The translations under genes were made by a program, and so were the position numbers. A stretch of DNA of 50,000 nucleotides. Source: Neocallimastix lanati (nom. inval.). Lineage: Eukaryota > Neocallimastigomycota > Neocallimastigomycetes > Neocallimastigales > Neocallimastigaceae. The DNA is taken from positions 1-50,000 of the forward strand of contig JACVTC010000016.1 of NCBI GenBank assembly GCA_016946835.1, in the 5' to 3' direction. The notes under the pieces are model-generated. The model ran no database searches, was not told the origin of the DNA, and saw only the letters and a program-made list of their open reading frames with translations. Numbering within the stretch: the first letter of the stretch is position 1; every line of letters begins with the position of its first letter. Below are positions 10,779 to 29,901 of this stretch, one piece after another.

Positions 10779-13700
10779 TTAACTCCAAATCTTTTGGCAA
10801 ATACTGTTAATGGCATTACAGTCACTTGATTGATTTGAGTAATATGGCTTTGACCAACATGCAGAAGCTTCAGCGTAACAAGCTTCAGACATCTTGTTCT
10901 TACAAGCATAATCTTGAGCACCACAACTTAAATAGTCATTTTGAGAGTTGGTTGGTTGTGGTTGAGCTTGAGTTCTTGGAAGAGTCTTGGTGTTTGGAAG
11001 AGTCTTAGTGTTTGGAAGAGTTTTAGTTTTTGGAAGAGTCTTGGTGTTTGGAAGAGTCTTGGTGTTTGGAAGAGTCTTGGTGTTTGGAAGAGTCTTGGTG
11101 TTTGGAAGAGTCTTGGTGTTTGGAAGAGTCTTGGTGTTTGGAAGAGTCTTGGTGTTTGGAAGAGTCTTGGTGTTTGGAAGAGTCTTGGTGTTTGGAAGAG
11201 TCTTGGTGTTTGGAAGAGTCTTGGTGTTTGGAAGAGTTTTAGTAACTGGAAGAGTCTTGGTGTTTGGAAGAGTCTTAGTAACTGGAAGAGTCTTGGTGTT
11301 TGGAAGAGTCTTGGTTACTGGAAGAGTCTTAGAAGTGTTTGGAAGAGTCTTAGTTACTGGAAGAGTTTTAGTTTTTGGAAGAGTCTTGGTGTTTGGAAGA
11401 GTCTTAGTAACTGGAAGAGTCTTAGTAACTGGAAGAGTCTTAGTAACTGGAAGAGTCTTAGTAACTGGAAGAGTCTTAGTAACTGGAAGAGTCTTAGTAA
11501 CTGGAAGAGTCTTGGTGTTTGGAAGAGTCTTAGTTACTGGAAGAGTTTTAGTTTTTGGAAGAGTCTTAGAAGTGTTTGGAAGAGTCTTAGTTACTGGAAG
11601 AGTTTTAGTTTTTGGAAGAGTTTTAGTGTTTGGAAGAGTCTTAGTAACTGGAAGAGTCTTAGAAGTATTTGGAAGAGTCTTAGTTACTGGAAGAGTTTTA
11701 GTTTTTGGAAGAGTCTTAGTGTTTGGAAGAGTCTTAGTAACTGGAAGAGTCTTAGAAGTGTTTGGAAGAGTCTTAGTTACTGGAAGAGTCTTGGTGTTTG
11801 GAAGAGTCTTAGTGTTTGGAAGAGTCTTAGTAACTGGAAGAGTTTTAGTTTTTGGAAGAGTCTTAGTAACTGGAAGAGTCTTAGAAGTGTTTGGAAGAGT
11901 CTTAGTTACTGGAAGAGTTTTAGTTTTTGGAAGAGTCTTAGTGTTTGGAAGAGTCTTAGTTACTGGAAGAGTTTTAGTTTTTGGAAGAGTCTTAGTGTTT
12001 GGAAGAGTCTTAGTAACTGGAAGAGTCTTAGAAGTGTTTGGAAGAGTCTTAGTTACTGGAAGAGTTTTAGTTTTTGGAAGAGTCTTAGTGTTTGGAAGAG
12101 TCTTAGTAACTGGAAGAGTCTTGGTGTTTGGAAGAGTCTTAGTAACTGGAAGAGTCTTGGTGTTTGGAAGAGTCTTAGTAACTGGAAGAGTCTTGGTGTT
12201 TGGAAGAGTCTTAGTAACTGGAAGAGTCTTGGTGTTTGGAAGAGTCTTAGTAACTGGAAGAGTCTTGGTGTTTGGAAGAGTCTTAGAAGTGTTTGGAAGA
12301 GTCTTAGTTACTGGAAGAGTTTTAGTAACTGGAAGAGTCTTAGTAACTGGAAGAGTCTTAGTAACTGGAAGAGTCTTAGTAACTGGAAGAGTCTTAGTAA
12401 CTGGAAGAGTCTTAGTAACTGGAAGAGTCTTAGTAACTGGAAGAGTCTTAGTAACTGGAAGAGTCTTAGTAACTGGAAGAGTCTTAGTAACTGGAAGAGT
12501 CTTAGAAGTGTTTGGAAGAATCTTAGTTACTGGAAGAGTTTTAGTTTTTGGAAGAGTCTTAGTAACTGGAAGAGTCTTAGAAGTGTTTGGAAGAGTCTTA
12601 GTTACTGGAAGAGTTTTAGTTTTTGGAAGAGTCTTGGTGTTTGGAAGAGTCTTAGTAACTGGAAGAGTCTTGGTTACTGGAAGAGTCTTAGAAGTGTTTG
12701 GAAGAGTCTTAGTTACTGGAAGAGTCTTGGTGTTTGGAAGAGTCTTTGTAACTGGAAGAGTTTTGGTTTTTGGAAGAGTCTTAGTAACTGGAAGAGTCTT
12801 AGTAACTGGAAGAGTCTTGGTGTTTGGAAGAGTCTTGGTTACTGGAAGAGTCTTAGAAGTGTTTGGAAGAGTCTTAGTTACTGGAAGAGTTTTAGTTTTT
12901 GGAAGAGTCTTGGTGTTTGGAAGAGTCTTAGTAACTGGAAGAGTCTTGGTGTTTGGAAGAGTCTTAGTTACTGGAAGAGTTTTAGTTACTGGAAGAGTTT
13001 TAGTTTTTGGAAGAGTCTTGGTGTTTGGAAGAGTCTTAGAAGTGTTTGGAAGAGTCTTAGTTACTGGAAGAGTTTTAGTTTTTGGAAGAGTCTTGGTGTT
13101 TGGAAGAGTCTTAGAAGTGTTTGGAAGAGTCTTAGTTACTGGAAGAGTTTTAGTTTTTGGAAGAGTCTTGGTGTTTGGAAGAGTCTTAGAAGTGTTTGGA
13201 AGAGTCTTAGTTACTGGAAGAGTTTTAGTTTTTGGAAGAGTCTTGGTGTTTGGAAGAGTCTTAGTAACTGGAAGAGTCTTGGTGTTTGGAAGAGTCTTAG
13301 TAACTGGAAGAGTCTTAGAAGTGTTTGGAAGAGTTTTAGTTACTGGAAGAGTTTTAGTTTTTGGAAGAGTCTTAGTAACTGGAAGAGTCTTAGAAGTGTT
13401 TGGAAGAGTCTTAGTTACTGGAAGAGTTTTAGTTTTTGGAAGAGTCTTGGTGTTTGGAAGAGTCTTAGTTACTGGAAGAGTCTTGGTGTTTGGAAGAGTC
13501 TTAGTAACTGGAAGAGTCTTAGAAGTGTTTGGAAGAGTCTTAGTTACTGGAAGAGTCTTGGTGTTTGGAAGAGTCTTAGTAACTGGAAGAGTCTTGGTGT
13601 TTGGAAGAGTCTTAGTTACTGGAAGAGTTTTAGTTTTTGGAAGAGTCTTGGTGTTTGGAAGAGTCTTGGTGTTTGGAAGAGTCTTAGAAGTGTTTGGAAG

Positions 13701-14297
13701 AGTCTTAGTTACTGGAAGAGTTTTAGTTTTTGGAAGAGTCTTGGTGTTTGGAAGAGTCTTAGTAACTGGAAGAGTCTTGGTGTTTGGAAGAGTCTTAGTA
13801 ACTGGAAGAGTCTTAGAAGTGTTTGGAAGAGTCTTAGTTACTGGAAGAGTCTTAGAAGTGTTTGGAAGAGTCTTAGTTACTGGAAGAGTCTTGGTGTTTG
13901 GAAGAGTCTTAGTAACTGGAAGAGTCTTGGTGTTTGGAAGAGTCTTAGAAGTGTTTGGAAGAGTCTTGGTTACTGGAAGAGTTTTAGTTTTTGGAAGAGT
14001 TTTAGTGTTTGGAAGAGTTTTAGTGTTTGGAAGAGATTTTGATGTAGTATTAACATTACTAATTGGTTCTCCTTGGTATGTCCAAATTTCACTACATAAA
14101 TTGTTTAAAGCACCACATTCTTCTTGAAGACCTTCTCTCCATGGTTGTTGCCAACAGGCGGTTGCAACTTGTTGACATTTACTTGCTTGCTCATTCTTAC
14201 AATTATGATCGTTTTGACTACAAACAAGATATGGATTGGCAGCTTTGGAAGCTGTAGCAATTAAAAGAATTATTGATCCAATAATGGCGTTTTTCAT
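10779..14297 (-). CDS. Secreted TLP-repeat protein with two terminal six-Cys modules
   Basis: The gene is a single open frame of 1172 codons. Residues 1-19 form a typical signal peptide (Lys-Asn, a hydrophobic stretch, then an SKA|AN cleavage site). Residues 26-73 form a module with six cysteines spaced C-x6-C-x7-C-x6-C-x12-C-x6-C. The last 50 residues form a second module with exactly the same spacing and conserved CK, AxACW and IW positions. Between them lie about 165 units of TLPNTK, TLPVTK, TLPKTK or TLPNTSK. From family knowledge, gut-fungal xylanases carry long TLP-rich linkers between modules, which suggests an extended, probably O-glycosylated spacer outside the cell. No catalytic domain, dockerin or GPI signal is seen. 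Inference: a cell-surface or secreted bridging protein in which the cysteine modules bind something. The start at 14297 is supported by the signal peptide. Confidence 0.85.
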   Translation of the reverse strand: MKNAIIGSIILLIATASKAANPYLVCSQNDHNCKNEQASKCQQVATACWQQPWREGLQEECGALNNLCSEIWTYQGEPISNVNTTSKSLPNTKTLPNTKTLPKTKTLPVTKTLPNTSKTLPNTKTLPVTKTLPNTKTLPVTKTLPNTSKTLPVTKTLPNTSKTLPVTKTLPNTKTLPVTKTLPNTKTLPKTKTLPVTKTLPNTSKTLPNTKTLPNTKTLPKTKTLPVTKTLPNTKTLPVTKTLPNTKTLPVTKTLPNTSKTLPVTKTLPNTKTLPVTKTLPNTKTLPKTKTLPVTKTLPNTSKTLPVTKTLPKTKTLPVTKTLPNTSKTLPVTKTLPNTKTLPVTKTLPNTKTLPKTKTLPVTKTLPNTSKTLPNTKTLPKTKTLPVTKTLPNTSKTLPNTKTLPKTKTLPVTKTLPNTSKTLPNTKTLPKTKTLPVTKTLPVTKTLPNTKTLPVTKTLPNTKTLPKTKTLPVTKTLPNTSKTLPVTKTLPNTKTLPVTKTLPVTKTLPKTKTLPVTKTLPNTKTLPVTKTLPNTSKTLPVTKTLPVTKTLPNTKTLPKTKTLPVTKTLPNTSKTLPVTKTLPKTKTLPVTKILPNTSKTLPVTKTLPVTKTLPVTKTLPVTKTLPVTKTLPVTKTLPVTKTLPVTKTLPVTKTLPVTKTLPVTKTLPNTSKTLPNTKTLPVTKTLPNTKTLPVTKTLPNTKTLPVTKTLPNTKTLPVTKTLPNTKTLPVTKTLPNTKTLPKTKTLPVTKTLPNTSKTLPVTKTLPNTKTLPKTKTLPVTKTLPNTKTLPKTKTLPVTKTLPNTSKTLPVTKTLPKTKTLPVTKTLPNTKTLPNTKTLPVTKTLPNTSKTLPVTKTLPNTKTLPKTKTLPVTKTLPNTSKTLPVTKTLPNTKTLPKTKTLPVTKTLPNTSKTLPKTKTLPVTKTLPNTKTLPVTKTLPVTKTLPVTKTLPVTKTLPVTKTLPVTKTLPNTKTLPKTKTLPVTKTLPNTSKTLPVTKTLPNTKTLPVTKTLPNTKTLPVTKTLPNTKTLPNTKTLPNTKTLPNTKTLPNTKTLPNTKTLPNTKTLPNTKTLPNTKTLPNTKTLPNTKTLPKTKTLPNTKTLPNTKTLPRTQAQPQPTNSQNDYLSCGAQDYACKNKMSEACYAEASACWSKPYYSNQSSDCNAINSICQKIWS
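10975..14040 (-). repeat. Coding minisatellite of 18/21-bp units
   Basis: The linker of the TLP-repeat protein is a DNA minisatellite of 18-bp units, with 21-bp units wherever an extra Ser codon occurs. Blocks of identical units stand out: about twelve TLPNTK units at about 11023-11240, eleven TLPVTK units near 12308-12497, alternating VTK/NTK pairs with a 36-bp period near 12100-12270, and a 75-bp four-unit period repeated near 13025-13255. One unit has Ile for Thr (near 12518). All unit lengths are multiples of three, so changes in copy number keep the frame. Confidence 0.95.
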
Positions 14298-14536
14298 TTT
14301 GGATTTTAAATTAATTAATTAAATAACGGATTAGTTTATTCTTTCTTAAATATTTTTATTTTAATATTTTTTATATTTTGTATTTATTTAATAAAAATTC
14401 TTCAAGAATTTTTTTAAATATTTTATTAAATAATTTTAATTCACAAGCTTTACTAGTGATTTAAAACACTTATATATATATTTTTTTGTTTATCTATAAA
14501 AATATTATAAAAATATATATTTTATAATATATATAT

Positions 14537-14581
<45 letters not shown>

Positions 14582-17500
14582 TTTATCAATTAAGAATTAC
14601 TGAATAAAAAATGAAATAAAAAATTTAAGAAATTTTTACCATTTTATATAATTTTAAAATATTAAAAAAAAAATAATAAATTGTATAAATTGTATATAAT
14701 AAATATTACTTTTTTCCATTTAATTTACAAAAAATTAATTAATTTTAATTTTATTAAAATCAAAACATTATTTCTTTTTTTTTTTTTTTTTTTCTTTTCA
14801 TTAATTTTGATTAATAATAATATTAAATAATTTCTTCTATATCTTTCACAGGAAATTAATATACATTTAAAATTTATATTGAAAGAAAGTCAACAGATCA
14901 TCATTAATAAAAAAAATAATAATAGTAAAAAAAATAATAAAAAATAAAAATAAAAATAAAGATTAAAAATAATAATAATTAAAATTATAATTATAATTAT
15001 AATTAATAAAAATATTATTCAAAGATAATTAAAAAAAAATTTTTTTTTTGAAAATACAAAGAATTATAATAAATAAAATTTTTATATTATTCACTATTTT
15101 ATCCTTATCTCAACTTTAATATTAAATAATTAAAAAGTATTAAAAAAATATTAATATAACAATATGTGTAACAATAATAAAAATATTTTTTTAAAATAAT
15201 AAAGAATTAATTAATATAAGATATATTGATTTACATTTAATTATATTTATTATATTAGAGTTTAAATATATTGAAAATATTATTTTTATCATTTTTTAAC
15301 TTTTTTTTTACTCATCTACAAAAAAAATAAATAAATAAAGAGTAAAAAATTTTTAAATTTTGTCAATATATTGATAAATGCAATATTGAAAAATTATTAA
15401 AAAAAATAAATGGGATAACTGATTTTTTTTTTTTTTTTTTTTTTGCTAAATATATATTTATTATTTTTTTTTTCTTTTTCTTTTCTTTTCATTTAAAATT
15501 AAAAATACCTTTATTCCTAAAACTATTAAACTCTTTAATATTGTGAAATATAGTATTTTTTAAATAATTTAATTTCCATGTTTGTTTTTTTTCATACAAT
15601 ATATAACTTTTTTCATTTATATTGATATTGTGCAAATACTACAATATATTTTAAAATAAGAAAAATATCTTTTATAATATTCTTTATGTTTTATTTAAGC
15701 ATATGATAGTATAATAGATAAATTATTATCTAATTTTTAATATAGGTTATAATAATATACAAAATATTTTTAATATATTATATAAAATTAAAAAAAAAAA
15801 TTATTAATTACACTTATTAATTATTGTTATCCTATACATCTTATATTACTATGGCTATTATTTTTATTTTTGTAATACTTTAACACATTATTATTAATAT
15901 CATAATAATTTTTTGTATCATGTTTATTATTAAAATATAAATTACTAGAGTATAATTATACTTGAATAAAAAAACAATTAATATAGTAATATATAATTAA
16001 TGTCATAAAATTAATGATAAAATAAATAATATTAAACTTTATATATAAATTATTTTAATTAACTCCTACCATTTTTAATTTAATGAAAAATAATAATAAT
16101 AATAACAATAATTAAATTAAATTAAATTAAATTAAAATAATAATCAATATACTTGAATGAAAGAAAGAAAAAACGAAAAAAAAAAAAAAAGTTTAAATTA
16201 AAATACTTAATATTATTATTATATAAAATTTTAAAATTTATTTGATTGTTAAAAAATCATCAAATAATCATTTTTATAATAATAAATATATATATAAAAG
16301 AATAGTTTTTATTGTTTAAAAGAAAAAAGATTTAAAAAATTAAAATAATATTCTTTAAATATATAATTTAATTTATGTGTATTGTATATTTATTTTTATA
16401 TTGTTTAAATATTTCAATGAATATTAATATAAAAATAGTAAAATATACATGATTGTACCTTAAAATCAATTATTAAAGAAATGAGCTATTAATAATTAAT
16501 TTATAAAGTATTTTAATAAATGATATTATATTATTAAAAGGAATTTTATATTTTACAAATAAAATAAAATAAAATTTATTTAATTTTGAATTAGTCATTT
16601 AAATAAAATTTTAACAATAACAATATTCATAGAAGTATAAAGATACTTCTATATTACATATATTTGAAAATAGACAAAATATTTAATTTTTTATAGCACC
16701 ATATAATAATTAAAAAAAAAAAAAAAAATTATGAAAATTTTGTCAATAATTAATTTTTTAATATTATGGGAAATATTAATAAATTTTAAATAAGTAATTA
16801 ATAAATGGAACATTTGTAATGAAGTATAATATTAAAATATAATAGTACAATTTTATAAAAAAAATATATATATATAAATATAAAATAATAAATAATAAAT
16901 AAAAATAAATAAGAAAATAAAGAGAAGAATTAGTAAAAATTACAATATAAAGTATTTTATTATAATATTAAAATTAATATTAATGTTAAATATTTGTCAA
17001 ATACTTTTTTTCTTTTTTTTTTTTTTTTTTTTGAATTGCATTTAATATATACATATATATATATATTTGTTCATTTTACAAAATTTTAAAAATTTTTATA
17101 TATAATATTATTTTTTTCATTATTATAATTTAAATAATATAATAAATAATTATTCACACTTTAAAATTGTTTTTTATTTAAATTATTTAAATTATTTAAA
17201 TAATAAATAATTAATTTGTAGATATACTAATATTTTTGAAACAATATATAAATACATATTTAATAAGTATATATTATTTAAAAGAGAATTATTTTTCTTT
17301 TTGAAAAGCGTAATAAAGTATAGAATTACAAAATATTTATTCATATTATTGATAATACGTTATCCAACTAATACTAATTATATCAATAATATTACTAATA
17401 CTGAATCTTTCAAAGATGATTTTAATCTCTATATTATTAAATAATCTTATTATCTCATATAATTTATAATTATTTAATAATAATTAATTATTCATCATAT

Positions 17501-17630
17501 ATCTCTTTAAAAAGTTTGAATTAACTTGATATAGAAAATACTAAATGTTTATTATTATTATTATTATTATTATTATTTTATTATTATATTTTAGTTACAA
17601 CCTTACATTATTCCATATATATCTTTTTCA
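14298..17630. other. AT desert, no gene seen
   Basis: This is almost pure A/T with TA runs and homopolymers (a T run of about 36 at 14540-14575). A perfect 9-bp inverted repeat with a 4-base loop lies at 16630-16651. No coding frame or RNA gene is supported. The first few hundred bases (14298-14600) are the promoter side of the TLP-repeat gene, but no specific element can be named. Confidence 0.6.
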
Positions 17631-17644
17631 ATTTTTTTTTTTTT

Positions 17645-17753
17645 CAATTTTCAATATTGTTATTGACCATTACTAAAACAACTACATATATATCTTATTT
17701 TTATTTATTGCCATTTCAATTTTCAATATTTTTATTGACCACTATTAAAACAA
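17645..17753. repeat. Direct repeat, two copies 72 bp apart
   Basis: A 37-base block opening CAATTTTCAATATT and ending AAAACAA occurs at 17645 and again at 17717, with three or four mismatches. It contains the only TTATTGACCA-like segments in the surrounding desert. The function is unknown. It may be a remnant of a duplicated mobile or regulatory sequence. Confidence 0.7.
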
Positions 17754-17812
17754 TTTCTTATTTGAGTTATATTTTTTTTCACCTTTAATAATATTTATTT
17801 ACATATATATTA

Positions 17813-17846
<34 letters not shown>

Positions 17847-18278
17847 TTTCTCAAAATTATTTTTTTTAGACTATTTATAAAAACTTTGAATTATGGTAAA
17901 TACAATCAGTAAAATTAAATATATTAAATAAATTAAAAATAATTGATATTTGCTTTTTTATACTATTAATATTTTTAAATGATACTTTTTTTATTTTTAT
18001 TTTTATTTTTATTTTTTATTTTTTTTTTTTTTTGAAGTTTATTATTAATTATTAATAATATTTTTTTTTAATATAAAAGTTTTTAATTGTTTATCATTGT
18101 TATTTTTTTAGTAATTTTTTATTAATTATTTTTTTAATTTTTATTTTTATTATTATTATTTTTGAATTATAATTAAGTATTATATTATTTGTTTGTTCTG
18201 ATCAATTAATCAAATAGAAATTAAAAAAAAAAAAAACCAAATCAATATTAAACATAAATAATTAGAATAGTATTAATA

Positions 18279-18375
18279 ATAAAAGAAAAACAATATTGAA
18301 ATTGATCAAGCATAAATAAAAGAAAAACAATATTGAAATTGATCAAACATGAACAACATGAACAACATGAACTGC
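18279..18375. repeat. Two 37-bp tandem units plus 9-bp triplet
   Basis: Two copies of a 37-bp unit (ATAAAAGAAAAACAATATTG...) start at 18279 and 18316. They are followed directly by GAACAACAT repeated at about 18351-18368. The short segment 18375-18410 is of higher complexity than its surroundings. No coding frame is seen. Confidence 0.7.
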
Positions 18376-18726
18376 TTCATTTCGTTCCTGAATTAGTCAC
18401 ACATGTATTTCTTTTTTAATATAATTTATATTAAAATTATTTATTATTTATTATTTTTTGCTCTTTTAACTATAAATGTATTTATTTAAACTATTTTTAT
18501 ATGAAATATTTTATTAAACTTATATTAAAAAGTTAGATTTCTTAATAATTAGTTTAATATAAAATGAAATATATTTAAATATTTAATTTTTTAATATTAC
18601 AAATTTATATTAAATTCTATATTAATTTTAAATTAAAATATTATAGAATTATTAAAACTTTAATTATTATATTTTGGATATATTAAATTTAAACTTGATG
18701 TAATAAGATTTTTGATTCTTTTTTTA

Positions 18727-18729
<3 letters not shown>

Positions 18730-18757
<28 letters not shown>

Positions 18758-18960
18758 TAGTAGTAATAATAATAATAATATAGTAATAATAAATAATAAT
18801 ACAGTAGTAATAATAATAATAGTAATATTATAATAATAGTAATAATTATAATAATAATAATAAATAATTATAATAATAATGAATAATTATAATGAATAAA
18901 TAATAATAGTAACAATAATTAATTAATTAATAGTAATAATAATAATAATAATAATTAATA
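18730..18960. repeat. Imperfect (TAA)n tract with TAG variants
   Basis: This is a long run of TAA/AAT trinucleotides with interspersed TAG and GTAATA variants, of microsatellite origin and non-coding. Confidence 0.85.
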
Positions 18961-19174
18961 TTATTAATTAAATTTCCTTTTTTCCTTTTCATATAATAAA
19001 TTTATTATAAATTCTCAAAATTATAATAGTTTGTGTTTGTTTCATATTACTTTAATTGTAATAAAATATGAATTTACTTAGATATATTCGTAAAAAAAAA
19101 AAAACTTAAAAAAATAATTATTATATTTATAATTTACAAATTTCCTTTTATTTTGTTTTATTTTATCTTTTTAT

Positions 19175-19213
<39 letters not shown>

Positions 19214-19289
19214 ATTTGTTGTTTAGAAATAAACTTTATTTATATTTATATAAAAAAAATTACATATTAATATTAAAAAACTACATTAG

Positions 19290-19760
19290 GAGTTTTCGAA
19301 AATGAAATAGCCTATAATTCTTCCCATTAATTGATGATAACATCTTGTGGTTTAATATTATCATTAAAATCTCTATCATAATTCCTTCTTTGCATTATCA
19401 TTTAGAAGAAAAAAATTTATTTTACCAAATTGGTTCGACGTTTTTTAGACAAGGAAGAGAATATACTTCCAGTGTTTTATAAAATAGAGAATTATATTTT
19501 TATGAATTACATTTTTTAAAAAATATACATTATAAAAAAGAAAGGTAAAAATAAAATGTATATAAAAAGATAAAGTTAAATAAAAAAATAATAATAATTA
19601 AAAATAATAAAAAAATAAAGAAACAAAATTTAATTAATCATAGAAAATTTAATTTAATGTATCAAAGAATAAAAATATGTTTAAAAGTTACAAAAAAATT
19701 TCGGTGTAATGTATACTATGTGTAGTAACACAATCAAGTCATTTCCCTTAAATAATTCTA
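19290..19760 (-). mobile_element. Retroelement 3'-tail relic
   Basis: The block TTTTAGACAAGGAAGAGAATATACTTCCA-like (19442-19470) is the third copy of a sequence also present at 1845-1868 and 3507-3537, where it belongs to the LINE 3' region. Flanking positions 19295-19440 and 19690-19750 are of distinctly higher complexity than the desert. No protein remnant is readable, so this is assigned only on the shared tail block. Confidence 0.45.
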
Positions 19761-20105
19761 AATGAATCAAGGGATTACTATTATTGAAAATTATGATTAT
19801 AATTTTAATTAAAATTTTTAAATAATAATAATTATACTTTATACTTTATTGATTCATTAATAATTTATAGATTTTTAGTTTAAATAATATGATTAAAATT
19901 ATAATAATTAAAATTATAATATATTAAATTTATATTTATTATATGCTTAACTATTGTTTAGTTTATATTATAATAAAATGTGAAATACGTTCGAGAATGA
20001 TAGTATTTTAATATGAAATTAGATTTTATATTCCATTCAATTTATTCTTTTTTATTTTAAATCTAAAATTGTTATTTGTAATGTCATTTGAAAATTTAAA
20101 ACTTC

Positions 20106-20136
<31 letters not shown>

Positions 20137-20501
20137 TCTATAACATACATTTATATATATATATACATTCTTTTATTTATTTATTTTTTTATATTAAATA
20201 ATTTTATTTATTTTTATTTCTATTTATATAGATAACATCTCATAATAATTTATATAATTATATTTTATCATTTTATTATTTTATTATTTAATTATATAGG
20301 AAATATCAATAGAAATTTTTACCAATAATTTATCTAAATTTACATATCCATTTATATATTACATTTTAAATTAAATATTGAGTAAAGATTATTAAAGGTT
20401 ATTCTAATATAAAATATATAATTCATTAACTATACTATACTATAATAGTTTATTGCATAATTGTTAATTATTAGTTTAGATTTTTTTTTTTTTTTTTTTT
20501 T

Positions 20502-28107
<7,606 letters not shown>

Positions 28108-28171
28108 ATTTTCTTTTATTTTTTTTTTTTAAATATTAATAATACTTTTTTTATATTAAATGTTTAATTTT

Positions 28172-28205
<34 letters not shown>

Positions 28206-28492
28206 AATTTGTAATTTTACAATTTTTAATATATAATTTATGGAAGTTTAAAATTTTATAATTATTTTTTTTTTTTTTTTTCGTTTTTTTTTAAAAAAAA
28301 AAAAGATTAAAATAAACTAAAAATTCAAAATACATATATAAGTCAATATATTGATTTATATTGAACTATATTATTATCATTAGTTCTTTTTTAAATATAA
28401 TATAGTATATAATATAGTTGTAGTTTTAATATATAATTTTAATAATTATAAAAATCATAATAATTAATAATAATTATAAAAAATTTTAGAAT

Positions 28493-28535
<43 letters not shown>

Positions 28536-28549
28536 TAAAAACGTAATAA

Positions 28550-28593
<44 letters not shown>

Positions 28594-29814
28594 AATAATA
28601 ATTAAAGTATTCTGTATTAAATAAAGTTTAATCCTAGTCCAACAAAAAAAGAAAAAAAAAAGGTATTCTATAAAAAATAACAAATTAATAAAATATATTA
28701 ATATTTATCTATTACATATTTTAATTTCTTAATTTTTATTATTAATAAAGTTATTTTATTTTTTTTTTTTTAGTTAAGTTTATTTCAAGAATAATAAACT
28801 GTTAAGCAATATTGCGAAAATTCAAGTAGAGTTATTTTATTAACAATTTCTTTCATAAATATTTGGTGTATTATATCAATTTGACATATCATTTAATTTT
28901 CATTATTTATTTTTTTTTTTCAAAAAATAATTAATCTGATTATCTGAGAAATATTATATATATTTATTTGATTTTTTTTTTTTTTTATGAAATATTATCA
29001 GTAATTTAGAGCAAGTTTTGAAATACTTTAGACCAATCCATTAAAACCAACCACCATCATTTTCACGAAATTAACTCCATATAAATGCATATTAATAATA
29101 GCAACATGTTGATTAAATTAATAATAATTATATTCTCATGAATTTTTTAATATTCATTATTAAATAACGAATTTTATATATAATATTAAAGATATTTTTT
29201 TTTTATTGCTTTTAAAATTCTATTGCCACTAAACATTAAGAAAATCTTCATCAGCAATTTTTTAATTCATTCAATTAAAAAAAAATTAGGTATAGTAAAC
29301 ATTTTAATTAATCAAATACATTAAAATATTTTCATATTTTACCTGAATGATATGAAATTATTTTTCCTAGTAGTTTTTTTTTAAAAACTTTCATAAAAAA
29401 ATTTTTAATGGATTATTGACTTAACAATTATTAAATTTAGCAGAATTAATTATTCATAATTTAAAAATTTTTTTTTTTAAGTCTGTATATTTACATCCAA
29501 TCATAATCCTTTTTTTTTTTTAATTTCATTATGTTCCCAAATTTATTATTTTCTTTGAATATAAATGAAAATGAGTATCATTCATTTATTAAAAATATTA
29601 TTAGTATGAACATTAATGAATTATAGAAAATGTATATTTAAATATCATTAACCTATTATATTATTTTATTTCTGTGATAATTTATTAATTAATATTTTAT
29701 TAATATTTATATTTAATAAAATATATTTTTAAAGAATAATTATTGATTTCTTTAGGCTAAACTTTTATATTTCATCATAATTTTTTTTTTTTTTTGATAT
29801 TGAAAATTTTAATT

Positions 29815-29901
29815 AATCTTATTTTATTTTATTTTATTTTATTTTATTTTATTTTATTTTATTTTATTTTATTTTATTTTATTTTATTTTATTTTATTTT
29901 T
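29815..29901. repeat. (ATTTT)n pentanucleotide array
   Basis: About sixteen near-perfect tandem copies of ATTTT in the M16-carrier intergenic region. Confidence 0.95.

Noticed and set aside
10941-14127. Two plus-strand open frames of more than 1,000 codons (WKSLGV-type and GRVLVF-type repeats) opposite the TLP-repeat gene.
   Set aside because: Repeat units of 18 and 21 bp keep every stop-free frame open, so these are automatic shadows. They lack a signal peptide and non-repeat domains, while the minus frame has both.
16630-16651. A 9-bp inverted repeat considered as a terminator or small RNA hairpin.
   Set aside because: A short AT-rich palindrome in a desert is expected by chance, and there is no adjacent gene or RNA evidence.
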